The notes under the pieces were generated by a model, which had not been told where the DNA came from, searched no databases, and saw nothing but the letters and a program-made list of their open reading frames with translations. From Pseudomonadota bacterium (GTDB lineage: Bacteria > Desulfobacterota > Syntrophorhabdia > Syntrophorhabdales > Syntrophorhabdaceae): 64,000 nt of DNA. The stretch is from positions 61,223-125,222 of the forward strand of contig JAPLKA010000043.1 in the NCBI GenBank assembly GCA_026388315.1, written 5' to 3'. Within the stretch, counting starts at the first letter, position 1. Each line of letters starts with the position of its first letter. Below, in pieces: positions 7,853 to 16,272 of the stretch. Both the position numbers and the translations under genes were made by a program.

Positions 7853-9193
7853 TTATGTTTTCCATGTCTTAAGATAAGCGGGTAGGTGTGCCGCTTCCCT
7901 TGGACCAATAAGGATTTCCCATCCTGGAAGTTCTTCTTCAAGGTCTCCCAGTATTGCCGCAGAATAGCCAGGGATAATAACCTTTTTATGCGTTATTTTT
8001 TCGGTAATGTCGCATTTTTTTATAAAGGCTCCTACAGTATCGCCGACAAACTTTCCTGCTGCCCATGCTGTCATTACCGACAAGCCTTCAGTATCCATGA
8101 CGCAAAGCCATGCCGGTACCCTCGAATTCTCTATTTCACCACTGACAATAAAATACGTGAGTGAAAAATTGCACGTTACCAAAACAGGAGAATCCTCACC
8201 GGGGTTGTTGATTGGATAGATGCCCTCCTTCGTAGTCATAGGTCTCTGCGGATCCGTATATATGTTCAACCTCTGGAGGAGAAGAGGAAAAAGAGACTCG
8301 CCCGAAAAATCGCTCAGCACAATGATGCCTGCATACTTGGCGATAAACGTGGATGCAATTAACGCCTCTTTCATAACATCACCCGTCATTTCGCAGGGAA
8401 AGGTAATGGTAGGAAACCCTAATGGTTTAAATTTACTCAAAAGGGCAGCCCTGCGAATGATTATCTGCTCGTGGAAGCCTTCTTTTAATGTGCGTGTTGC
8501 GGTATCGATCACCAGATCTTTCAAACCCATTCCGGTCAGCTTATCAGTTAAGCCTGCCACCTCTTCAATCCCTTGCCCTTTCACGGCTAAAGGACAGGCA
8601 TATTCCTTTGCAAGATTACCGAATACCTCGTAATTAGCTCCAGTGGCTGCATAAATGAGGGGCTTCCTGTCCTTCGCAATCTCCAGAGCCTCTTTCATTA
8701 TGGCCGGGTCACCTGATATAAGGATAATGCCATAAGATTCGGTACAGGCCTTTTTCACCATATTAAGAAATTTTTCTTTATTTCCCGTTTCCTTCAGGGC
8801 AAAAAGTTCCGGTCTCAATGTTAACCCGACCCTCTCATATTGAAATTGTCCAGGCCTTGAGAATCTTTTATCTACCTCGTCATCATCCATGCTGTCGCTG
8901 ATGAGAATAGCAATGCCAGGCTTATTAAAAAACGTCTTTTCATGCCTGAACATAACCGTCTCGCCGCCTATTTTTATCCCATAATCTCCAATTCCAATCG
9001 ATACCTGCCTTATGGGAGGAGCACTCGCATCAGAAAGCTGATCCCTTGCCTCATCGGATACATGGGGACATGCATCGAGCTCGGCCTTCGCTGCTGCAAG
9101 CCCCATGGCAAAAGCAAGACAGGTAGGGAACTTGCATTCACCACAATTTGTCTTTGGAAGAAGCTTAAATATCTGTATTCCGGAAAGCGCCAT
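7853..9193 (-). CDS. acsC: Corrinoid/iron-sulfur protein large subunit (AcsC, CODH/ACS gamma)
   Basis: Large subunit of the corrinoid iron-sulfur protein, which carries the methyl group on cobalt to acetyl-CoA synthase. It has 446 aa, full length. The N-terminal [4Fe-4S] domain ligands are Cys17, Cys20, Cys25 and Cys42, spaced as in the family. A TIM-barrel-like middle and a C-terminal corrinoid-binding domain follow; the latter has Leu-Val-Thr-Cys-Asn-Phe-Ser-Leu-Thr-Tyr and a late Gly-Tyr-Ser-Ala-Ala-Ile-Leu-Gly loop. It works as a heterodimer with AcsD, is methylated by AcsE and is reductively reactivated by AcsV, all encoded nearby. Confidence 0.94.
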   Translation of the reverse strand: MALSGIQIFKLLPKTNCGECKFPTCLAFAMGLAAAKAELDACPHVSDEARDQLSDASAPPIRQVSIGIGDYGIKIGGETVMFRHEKTFFNKPGIAILISDSMDDDEVDKRFSRPGQFQYERVGLTLRPELFALKETGNKEKFLNMVKKACTESYGIILISGDPAIMKEALEIAKDRKPLIYAATGANYEVFGNLAKEYACPLAVKGQGIEEVAGLTDKLTGMGLKDLVIDTATRTLKEGFHEQIIIRRAALLSKFKPLGFPTITFPCEMTGDVMKEALIASTFIAKYAGIIVLSDFSGESLFPLLLQRLNIYTDPQRPMTTKEGIYPINNPGEDSPVLVTCNFSLTYFIVSGEIENSRVPAWLCVMDTEGLSVMTAWAAGKFVGDTVGAFIKKCDITEKITHKKVIIPGYSAAILGDLEEELPGWEILIGPREAAHLPAYLKTWKT

Positions 9194-9212
9194 ATATTAC
9201 TCCTTTATTAAA

Positions 9213-9463
9213 ATTCAGTGAATAGTCATTAGTGAATAGTGAATAGCTAAAAAACAGAGACAGTCTGGATGTCAGTTCCATCGACTTTTGCCAAATTTTT
9301 AAATCCTTAAAGTTTCGTATCTTTTCCAATATCCATTTCCCCAAAGGTTATTCACTATTCACTATCTACTATCTACTATTCACTATCTACTATTCACTAT
9401 CTACTATCTACTATTCACTATCTACTATCTACTATATACTATTCACTATCTACTATTCACTGC
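9213..9463. repeat. Long TTCACTA/TCTACTA palindromic word repeat between acsB and acsC
   Basis: Left arm at 9213-9246 is built of TAGTGAATAGTGAATAG-like units. The right arm at 9349-9463 is a run of ATTCACTATC and TACTATC units, the inverse of the left. About 100 bp of non-repetitive sequence lies between. The array is degenerate with no spacers, so it is not CRISPR. It fills nearly the whole 272-bp gap. Confidence 0.8.
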
Positions 9464-9465
9464 CT

Positions 9466-11682
9466 TTACATCAACGAATCCATCGTAAGGCATGGATGGC
9501 CCTTTGCTGTTATATACTCCAGTACCTCGTCTTCGGTAATTGCAACCGTTTCATCGGCGATCATATCAATGAAGTTCGGTATGCCAAGTTCTTCCCCCCT
9601 CTTCTGCAACCTTTCCTTGATCTCTTCTTTCAATCGTTTCGGCATCCATACAAGTCTCAAAAGACCGCCATCGCCTTTTAAAAACTTCCTCTGTGCTATG
9701 TTGTACTTGCTGTGTCCCAGGAAACCCGGGCTTTGTGCGCCGCCACCCACAGAACCGGCAAGGGTTGTAAATTTCATACCGCAGGGAGTCATATCCGTAA
9801 AATCCCTGTCCACTGTCATTATACCATTGCACATGGGCATTATGGCAGCAATGCACTCACAACACCCGCACGTTGTCATGGGATCTACCATAAGGCTGTA
9901 TAAGCTGACATTCTGAACCTTCTGTCTCGATGCCTTGCTGACATATTCATTGCATCCCTTAAACTGGCCAAGCATTTCATCAAGGCACTCACCTTTCTGA
10001 ATGGGCTGATTCGGTCCTTCAGGACTTATTTCAAAGGCAGCACGGCAGTCAAGCCAGTTATAGGCGCCACAGAGGCCTGTCCGTTCAGGGCTTATGACGC
10101 ATACATGATTGGGGGCAAAAGACTGGCATAAAATACAGGAGTAAAAGGTATCAATGCTCTCATCTGTCATACCTTCAACTCTTGCGTCCCTGTGATTATA
10201 CGACGCCCTCGCCTGCTCGAGTATCTCCTTTACCTTTTCTTCTTCTGTATAAATCTTTATTTGAACTTTATCAAAGATTGCTCCAAAATCCTGATGATAT
10301 TTTGCATGAATTATTTTCCCTATGTGCTCCAGCTTAAAACCTTTTTCTACTGCCTGCTTTGAGACCCTTATCCATGCAATATCTCTCTGGCCGATGTGCA
10401 TAATACCCTGCGCCTGATTGATCAGATGGTGGTTCTGGCGCTCAAGGATAGGTTCAAAGTCTTCCTGAAAACTCCGCCCTGCAACCTCTGCGAGCATTGC
10501 AAAGTGCAGTCTTGTTCCCGGCTTAACATCGTCTACATCAGGTCCGATTACTTCAACCTTTCCGTCGTCCACCTCTTCCATCCTTCTCGTCGTCGTCCAC
10601 TCAACCGCGATAGTCCTGCCGCCACCCATTTCGAGGTAAATTTCCTCACCACGCACCCTTTCACCCTCAAATGCAGGTCCATAAGAAACAGGGATTGGAA
10701 CTTTAGCAACCTGCACCTTGAGACCCCTTACCTCAACCGCTTTCTGCACTATCTGGTCATGGGAAATGTTAGAAACTACATGCTCATAGGTGCATATACC
10801 TGTGGGTAAAACCTGCGGGATGGGCGTATCCGCTATAGTGGGAAATCCCCAGTTTATTGCGCCTGCTGCATTGGCATACCATTCATCGGTCACATTTCCA
10901 AGGGCAAGGACAAAGGCATATGTCCTGTCTTTGTTGTAAATAAGGTTTCTCCTGAAGTCTCCCGGTTTGATACCGCCAAAGGCCATGGCAACACGGCACG
11001 CAAAACCTATTGCAAAAACAGCGGCAGATATATCCGGGCCAAACGGGACAAGACGTGTTGGCCATCCTATCTGAACATTCGCTTCGATAAGTTGCTCGGA
11101 AAACCTGTTCCCCTCATGCCCGGCACACATAAAGACATAGAGATTCTTTTCCTGCAATTCAAGGGCAATCCGGGCAGCAGTCTGCGGGTCAGGAACGGCC
11201 CCGGCGATAGCAGCAAAACCTGGCGCTGTTCCATCTACAAACTCTACGCCCCTCTTTCTGAAAATCACATCATTCGCTGCGCCCAGCCATAATCCCCCCT
11301 TATCTGAAGGATTTACTTCTTCACTGTTGGCAAGGTAAAAACCCGGTTCCTCGAGGTACCTGATGGCCTCTATTATTTCTTCAGCAAAAAAGGTCGCCAT
11401 TCCGGCATCAAGGGCCGGGGCAAGGTAAGGGAGAGGAGTCTTCTCCTTTACGGGAGGCGGAATAAGTCTTTTACAGATATCAAGAACTCTTCGCATATCT
11501 TCTAACTTTGATACACCTATACCCGTCATGGCATATATGATGGGGAGATAATAAGCGGTATTGGGAAAACCAACCTCCTGTTTTGGTCCAAATCTTTCCA
11601 GGGCTTCCCTATGTTTTTCTTCAGCCTTATTGTAAATTTTATGTGCTCCTCTTATTGCCGCCGATGCTATAATCTTAGACAT
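9466..11682 (-). CDS. acsB: Acetyl-CoA synthase (AcsB, CODH/ACS alpha subunit)
   Basis: Makes acetyl-CoA from CO, a methyl group from AcsC/D, and CoA at the nickel-containing A-cluster. Six A-cluster cysteines (residues 516, 519, 528, 538, 605 and 607 from the chosen start) have exactly the 3-9-10-67-2 spacing known for Moorella AcsB (506, 509, 518, 528, 595, 597). An extra Cys directly follows the Cys-Gly-Cys pair. At 738 aa it has the bacterial form with the N-terminal CODH-binding domain. I chose the second Met (MSKIIAS, preceded by GGGGGT) over one 12 bp upstream at 11694. Neighbours are cooS and acsC. Confidence 0.95.
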   Translation of the reverse strand: MSKIIASAAIRGAHKIYNKAEEKHREALERFGPKQEVGFPNTAYYLPIIYAMTGIGVSKLEDMRRVLDICKRLIPPPVKEKTPLPYLAPALDAGMATFFAEEIIEAIRYLEEPGFYLANSEEVNPSDKGGLWLGAANDVIFRKRGVEFVDGTAPGFAAIAGAVPDPQTAARIALELQEKNLYVFMCAGHEGNRFSEQLIEANVQIGWPTRLVPFGPDISAAVFAIGFACRVAMAFGGIKPGDFRRNLIYNKDRTYAFVLALGNVTDEWYANAAGAINWGFPTIADTPIPQVLPTGICTYEHVVSNISHDQIVQKAVEVRGLKVQVAKVPIPVSYGPAFEGERVRGEEIYLEMGGGRTIAVEWTTTRRMEEVDDGKVEVIGPDVDDVKPGTRLHFAMLAEVAGRSFQEDFEPILERQNHHLINQAQGIMHIGQRDIAWIRVSKQAVEKGFKLEHIGKIIHAKYHQDFGAIFDKVQIKIYTEEEKVKEILEQARASYNHRDARVEGMTDESIDTFYSCILCQSFAPNHVCVISPERTGLCGAYNWLDCRAAFEISPEGPNQPIQKGECLDEMLGQFKGCNEYVSKASRQKVQNVSLYSLMVDPMTTCGCCECIAAIMPMCNGIMTVDRDFTDMTPCGMKFTTLAGSVGGGAQSPGFLGHSKYNIAQRKFLKGDGGLLRLVWMPKRLKEEIKERLQKRGEELGIPNFIDMIADETVAITEDEVLEYITAKGHPCLTMDSLM

Positions 11683-11707
11683 CGATACCCCCATTTTTCG
11701 ATTTAAA

Positions 11708-11751
11708 CGCCGATACGCCGGTTCGCCGGTTCGCCGATACGTTGATCAACG
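11708..11751. repeat. CGCCGATACG/CGCCGGTT word repeat between cooS and acsB
   Basis: Four CGCCG units in the words CGCCGATACG and CGCCGGTT are arranged head to tail, ending in the perfect palindrome CGTTGATCAACG. It occupies most of the 66-bp gap. The word differs from those in the neighbouring gaps. Confidence 0.6.
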
Positions 11752-11760
11752 CAATGTACT

Positions 11761-13707
11761 TCATGCCATTGCCCTTCTCATTGCCATATCAAACAACACC
11801 CTTTCCCGCGCCTTATCAAGGCCAAGGGCTTTTCTTTTCTTGTCTATGTGCTCTATCATGAGACGGGCAGCCTTTATTGGATCGGGTTCGTATGCCCACA
11901 TGGCCTTGAACATTTCCTCGTATCCCTCAAAAAGGTGACGTGTCACCTTCTCGCTGCCTGATGTTGGCCATGTGGTACCAAAGACCGTAAAGACCCCTGA
12001 TGCTACAAAATATTGGCCTATAGCAAGGGCCTTTTCGCTCATCCATTCCGGTGCCGCCCCTGCAGCCGGGAGATCGCTTATATCATCACCGAGCCCCCCT
12101 TCTTTCACCATGGCTGTTGCGGCAATAAGGATTCTTGAGTTATCAACACAAGAGCCCATATGAAGAACAGGCGGTATCCCCACTGTTTCACATACCTCAG
12201 CCAATCCTGATCCGGCAAATTCACGCGCTGCTTCCGGTGTTAAAAGCCCGGCCTTTCCACAGGCCATGGCAGCACATCCCGTTGTTAATACAAGAACATC
12301 GTTCTTTATGAGCTCTTTAATCATAGTTATGTGTCCGGAATCGTGGGGGGTCCTCACATTGTTGCATCCCACAACCCCTGCAACACCCCTTATCCTGCCA
12401 TTTATTATATTATCGTTCAAGGGTCTGTAACTCGCCCTGAAAAGTCCTCCCAGAAGATAATTGATCGTCTCATGGCTGAAACCGGCAACCATATCCTGGG
12501 AATAGGATGGGATATTGACGGCATGCCTCCTGTTCGGGTAATTATCAATTGCCATCATTAGAATCTTCTTTGCCGTATCAAGCCCGTTTTCAGGATGAAA
12601 TTCCATGTGTGTGGCGCCTTCTATCCTTGCCCTGTCTGATGTGGAAATCAACCTTGTATGGAAGCACTCGGCCACACTTTGCAGCCCCTGCATTTGACAC
12701 TGGACATCAACAGTCATCAACTCCACTGCACCGGTAACCAGTGCGAGCTCCTGCTGGAGAAAATTTCCGGCACAGGGTATGCCGTGCCTCATGAGCACCT
12801 CGTTGGCTGAACAGCACATGCCGGCAAGGTTAATGCCCTTTGCTCCCACCTTTTCAGCAAGCCTCTTTATTTCAGGGTCACGACTCGCAACAACAAGCAG
12901 TTCCGGCAGCAATGGTTCGTGTCCATGAACAATCACATTTACCTGATCCTCCTTCAAAACGCCAAGGTTTATACTCCCAAGAACAGGTACAGGCGTACCG
13001 AACATAATATCCTGCAGGTCCGTTGAAATCATGGAGCCACCCCAACCATCAGCAAGTGCGCACCGTGTTGTCTGAAGGAGGATATGTTCATAGTCCTGAT
13101 CAACACCCATATGCGTTCTGTGCATGATTTCAACCACTTCCCTGTCTATTCCCCTCGGTGTAACTCCATATTTTTTCCAGATATCCTGTCTCTTCAGGGG
13201 TGCCTTTTTTATGTATACAAGTTCACCGCGTTGTTTTCCGAATTCCTTAAGAGCCTTCTCACCCAGTTCAATGGCAATGTCCTTCATGTCTCTCCCCTCA
13301 ACTTCGATGCCAAAATCAAGGGCAACTTCAAGGAGTTTTATTTCATCTTTAATGGCAAAGCCCTGTGCCTCGCCGCGTGCCGTCTTTATAAAAGTCTCTA
13401 CAACCTCCCTCGCATGATCACTGTGGGACGCTGAACCTGCAGCAACCTTGCGCGCAAAATTTCTTGCTACAACGGTCTCTATTGTGGCGCCGCAAACACC
13501 TTTCCTGTCCTTATGCTCATCCTTTTAGGAACGCGGGAGCCTGCAGGGCCCCATGGCGCAGATTTTACAGCAGCTCTCCTCAACACCAATCGGACACGGT
13601 TTCATATCATCGGCGCGGGAAAATACGGTGCTGATATTTTCTCTCTGAGCCTTATCGAGCAACTCAATCGTTGCGCCATCGATGCTTCTTATTTTATCTT
13701 CGGGCAT
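11761..13707 (-). CDS. cooS: Anaerobic carbon monoxide dehydrogenase catalytic subunit, with an in-frame TAA
   Basis: Ni-Fe CO dehydrogenase, the beta subunit of CODH/ACS, reducing CO2 to CO for AcsB. The frame 13707 to 11761 is open for 648 codons except one TAA at codon 61 (13525-13527). The start is good (AAGGAGG, 4 nt, ATG). Cluster-D/B ligands Cys38, 46, 47, 50 and 55 precede the stop and the last B-cluster Cys72 follows it in the same frame. C-cluster motifs are present: Arg-His-Gly (His308), Val-Gln-Cys, Val-Val-Gly-Cys, Thr-Thr-Gly-Cys and Met-Gly-Ser-Cys. The stop lies in a variable loop and could be a sequencing error, a recent mutation or a readthrough site. The first Met after it (13287) has AGGGGAG upstream but would lose codons 62-140, including Cys72. 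Confidence 0.85.
13525..13527 (-). other. In-frame TAA stop within cooS
   Basis: Codon order on the minus strand is CGT TCC TAA AAG GAT GAG. The reading frame and homology to CODH continue without a shift on both sides. TAA is not used for selenocysteine or pyrrolysine, so recoding by those systems is unlikely. One substitution (for example TAA from GAA, CAA or AAA) would restore a normal gene. Confidence 0.9.
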
Positions 13708-13725
13708 AAAACCTCCTTATTCCAA

Positions 13726-13930
13726 AAGCAAATTACAATAACCAATAGACAAATTACAAACGAAATACCTAACCAAGCATATTTGAAACTTAAGTTTACA
13801 AATTACAATATCCAAATCACAAACAAATTCCGGGCTCCAATATTCAAATTCCAATTTTTGCAGGTTTATCCTTTCTGGTTATTGTGATTTGCAATTTGTT
13901 TGTATATTGTAATTTGGTCATTGGTTATTG
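13726..13930. repeat. CAAATTACAATAACCAAT palindromic word repeat between acsD and cooS
   Basis: The left arm (13729-13769) has two CAAATTACAA words plus AACCAAT. The right arm (13877-13930) has their inverse, ending GTAATTTG..ATTGGTTATTG. Further half-copies (AAATTACAATATCCAAATC, TTCAAATTCCAA) lie in the middle. It fills the 231-bp gap; no gene is present. Confidence 0.75.
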
Positions 13931-13938
13931 TATATCCT

Positions 13939-14883
13939 TCAGGCAGTTAATTCCCCAATCATATCCTTAATCAGTGCGATGCTATCAGGATGTCTCATAA
14001 CCACAATATCGGCCCCTGCCATAAGAAGGCTCATGGCCGTGATTGCTTCCATTAATATCGACCTCTTCTTCTCGTCTCCAAGTTTAGGGTCTTCCTCTTT
14101 TGTAAGTCTCGTTTCTCTTGTCTTCCAGACTTCATGAGCAAGGTTGCAGATGACGGGGTACTGGAGCTTTGCATCCTCCTGGGTGAGCGCTGCCATTCTG
14201 TCCCTCTCCATTACAGAGTATGTATATTCCAGGCCATAGCCAAGACCGCCGGTTGTAGGATCAACAACAATCTTTTCATCAGGAACACCAAGGTTGCCGA
14301 GGAGAATATTCAACTGCTTTGCAAGGTTAACATCTATAGGGGTTGATGCCATAACAATCTGGTTATAACCGATAGCCATGGCGCCTATCTGTTTGTAATT
14401 CTTTTCGGCAACAGGCCCTATTGCAACATTTTTACCCTCGCACACCTCTGTCACCCTGCGTAATAGTGTAGCATCCTTCTCATCATTCGCCGTACCCCAT
14501 ACAATAAGAGGAACGGCTATAGCATCAACAACATTTTTAACAACTGCCACAGCTTCCTCCACATCCCTGTCCATACCGTTCGGGTCGGCACTCTTTAATT
14601 GCAGTGCAATAAGTTCCGCTCCATATACATCAATACATTTTTTTGCCCAGGCTACAGGATCTTTTATGACATCCCTGAATGGCTCTACGGCCCATTCCTG
14701 CCAGTCCTGCGGCTCATAATCCCACACTTCGAAGGCTACTTTCGGAGGGTTTGGCATTTCCCCCTCAAAGACATAAAAGGGGTAACAACTTTCTCCACCT
14801 ACCTTGATTGCCTCAGATCCGGTTCCGATAGTTACTTCCTTTATCCTTCCCGTATACTTTATTTTTGGTATTTCAAAAGCCAT
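13939..14883 (-). CDS. acsD: Corrinoid/iron-sulfur protein small subunit (AcsD, CODH/ACS delta)
   Basis: Small subunit of the corrinoid iron-sulfur protein; a TIM-barrel partner that helps hold the cobamide of AcsC. It has 314 aa with the start at MAFEIPK, chosen because GGGAGGAAGA directly precedes that ATG; an upstream in-frame Met would add 16 residues overlapping the previous gene. Recognisable segments are Glu-Val-Trp-Asp near residue 53, Leu-Gln-Leu-Lys-Ser-Ala-Asp-Pro-Asn-Gly near 97, and Asp-Pro-Thr-Thr-Gly-Gly-Leu-Gly-Tyr-Gly near 205. It begins 11 bp after the stop of the 71-aa gene. Confidence 0.93.
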   Translation of the reverse strand: MAFEIPKIKYTGRIKEVTIGTGSEAIKVGGESCYPFYVFEGEMPNPPKVAFEVWDYEPQDWQEWAVEPFRDVIKDPVAWAKKCIDVYGAELIALQLKSADPNGMDRDVEEAVAVVKNVVDAIAVPLIVWGTANDEKDATLLRRVTEVCEGKNVAIGPVAEKNYKQIGAMAIGYNQIVMASTPIDVNLAKQLNILLGNLGVPDEKIVVDPTTGGLGYGLEYTYSVMERDRMAALTQEDAKLQYPVICNLAHEVWKTRETRLTKEEDPKLGDEKKRSILMEAITAMSLLMAGADIVVMRHPDSIALIKDMIGELTA

Positions 14884-14894
14884 TCTTCCTCCCG

Positions 14895-15110
14895 TTATGC
14901 TTCCTGTTTGCGTTTCTCGCTTCCGTACCATTCCTTACTATACCAGTATCTCAGGGCCGTTTTTATGTAACCTATTTTTTCTTCACGGGTTCCAAGCTTT
15001 ATTCTCCAGTCCTGCAACCCTTCCGGTTTGCCCTCATCATACGTTGGTCCTAACACTTTTATTTTTTTGCCTTCAAAATTTTCTTTTTCTTCATATTGGT
15101 AATCACTCAT
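14895..15110 (-). CDS. Uncharacterised 71-aa protein of the CODH/ACS operon
   Basis: Not recognised. It is a small, highly charged soluble protein rich in Lys, Glu, Tyr and Trp, with no signal peptide, membrane segment or cysteine. It contains Lys-Val-Leu-Gly-Pro-Thr-Tyr near residue 19 and an aromatic Arg-Tyr-Trp-Tyr-Ser-Lys-Glu-Trp-Tyr segment near 54. A strong GGAGG site sits 4-5 nt before the ATG, and its stop is immediately followed by the acsD ribosome-binding site, so the two are translationally coupled. Position between folD and acsD suggests an assembly factor or accessory subunit of the corrinoid protein or CODH/ACS; this is inference only. Confidence 0.75.
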   Translation of the reverse strand: MSDYQYEEKENFEGKKIKVLGPTYDEGKPEGLQDWRIKLGTREEKIGYIKTALRYWYSKEWYGSEKRKQEA

Positions 15111-15187
15111 AAAACCTCCGTCACATTTACCATTTAATTATATATTAATTATATATCGTCCATCAATTTTATCACGCAGGCTCCTGT

Positions 15188-15274
15188 CCGCCAGAGCTAT
15201 GGCCAGGCGGGAAAGCCTGCGGCTACCAACTGCTTTCTACCAACTGCTTACCGCCTACTGCTTACTGCCTACTG
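15188..15274. repeat. CTGCTTACTGCC word repeat with CCGCC/GGCGG hairpin, overlapping the folD 3' end
   Basis: A CCGCC...GGCGG hairpin (about 15190-15210) is followed by CTACCAACTGCTT twice and then ACTGCTTACTGCCTACTG. The array runs into folD: the last seven FolD codons and the TAG at 15255-15257 consist of it. Confidence 0.65.
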
Positions 15275-16145
15275 TATATTTCGCTGCCTTTACCGTATTC
15301 AGCATTAGCATTGTTATTGTCATCGGTCCGACTCCACCCGGGACAGGTGTAATCGCTGCAGCCTTCTCCTTCAATGCCTCAAAATCGACATCTCCGCATA
15401 GTTTTGCCTTACCCTCAGGCGTCATGCCAATCCTGTTTACACCAACATCTACAATGACAACACCTTCCTTGACCATATCAGCAGTTATCGCCTTTGGTCG
15501 ACCCGCTGCCACAATGAGAATATCAGCCCTTTTTGTATGAAACACAAGGTCTCTTGTTCCGGTATGACACATGGTAACCGTTGCGTTTGCACCCTTTGCC
15601 TTCTGGACAAGCATCATGGAAATTGGTTTGCCCACAATATTACTCCTTCCCACAACAACAACCTCTGCCCCGTCTATCTGCACATTGCTCCTCATAAGGA
15701 GTTGCTGAATTCCATAGGGGGTGCATGGATAAAATCGTGCTTCACCGATCATTAATTTACCTACATTAACCGGGTGAAAACCATCCACATCCTTATCCGG
15801 GTCTATCGCATAGAGAATCTTTGTTTCGTTAACCTGCTTCGGGAGCGGCAATTGGACAAGTATACCATGTATTTTAAGGTCTTTGTTGTATTTGTCGATC
15901 ATCTCGAGAAGCGCTGTCTCTGAAACATCCTCCGGCATATCTTCCTGAACAGAATAAAAACCAAGTTCTTTGGCCGTCTTCTGCTTCGCCGTCACATAAC
16001 TTATCGATGCAGGATTTTTTCCCACAATAATGGTTACAAGGCCAGGTTCAATTCCATGATGTGCCTTTAAATCAATTACTTCCTGCCTGATTTCCTCTCG
16101 AATCTGAGAAGCTATTGCCGTACCACTGATTATTCTGGCTGACAT
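15255..16145 (-). CDS. folD: Bifunctional methylene-THF dehydrogenase/methenyl-THF cyclohydrolase
   Basis: Interconverts formyl-, methenyl- and methylene-tetrahydrofolate in the methyl branch of the acetyl-CoA pathway. It has 296 aa, normal length. The catalytic Tyr/Lys region Ser-Tyr-Val-Thr-Ala-Lys-Gln-Lys lies near residues 49-56, Val-Gln-Leu-Pro-Leu-Pro near 98, the nucleotide-binding Val-Val-Gly-Arg-Ser-Asn-Ile-Val-Gly-Lys-Pro near 163-173, and Pro-Val-Pro-Gly-Gly-Val-Gly-Pro-Met-Thr near the C-terminus. It sits inside the CODH/ACS operon and works with Fhs encoded at 20054-21814. The last residues, Thr-Val-Gly-Ser-Lys-Gln, derive from an intergenic repeat. Confidence 0.94.
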   Translation of the reverse strand: MSARIISGTAIASQIREEIRQEVIDLKAHHGIEPGLVTIIVGKNPASISYVTAKQKTAKELGFYSVQEDMPEDVSETALLEMIDKYNKDLKIHGILVQLPLPKQVNETKILYAIDPDKDVDGFHPVNVGKLMIGEARFYPCTPYGIQQLLMRSNVQIDGAEVVVVGRSNIVGKPISMMLVQKAKGANATVTMCHTGTRDLVFHTKRADILIVAAGRPKAITADMVKEGVVIVDVGVNRIGMTPEGKAKLCGDVDFEALKEKAAAITPVPGGVGPMTITMLMLNTVKAAKYTVGSKQ

Positions 16146-16173
16146 ATATGGCCCCCTTTATTACTTCAAATAT

Positions 16174-16272
16174 CCAATAACCAATCTTCCAAATTCCACT
16201 CGTCTGCCCCGTCCCACTGTTTGCCTTGTTCCGAGGCACAGGCAGAAACATTCGGAAATTGTTATTTGGTTA
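16174..16272. repeat. CCAATAACCAAT palindromic word repeat overlapping the cooC 3' end
   Basis: The left arm CCAATAACCAATCTTCC (16174-16190, continuing AAATTCC) is inverted as GGAAATTGTTATTTGGTTA (16254-16272). The right arm encodes the final Leu-Thr-Lys and the TAA of cooC. A small TGCCT/AGGCA hairpin lies between the arms. The word is related to that at 13726-13930. Confidence 0.65.

Noticed and set aside
9349..9463. Dense short tandem repeats resembling a CRISPR array
   Set aside because: Units are 7-10 bp, degenerate and contiguous with no spacers; they form the right arm of a palindromic word repeat, and no cas genes are present.
13525..13527. Recoding of the cooS stop as selenocysteine or pyrrolysine
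   Set aside because: The codon is TAA; those amino acids use TGA and TAG. No SECIS-like hairpin was evident directly after it.
14884..14931. Longer N-terminus for AcsD
   Set aside because: It would overlap the 71-aa gene; the downstream ATG has a strong GGGAGGAAGA site and starts the conserved family sequence.
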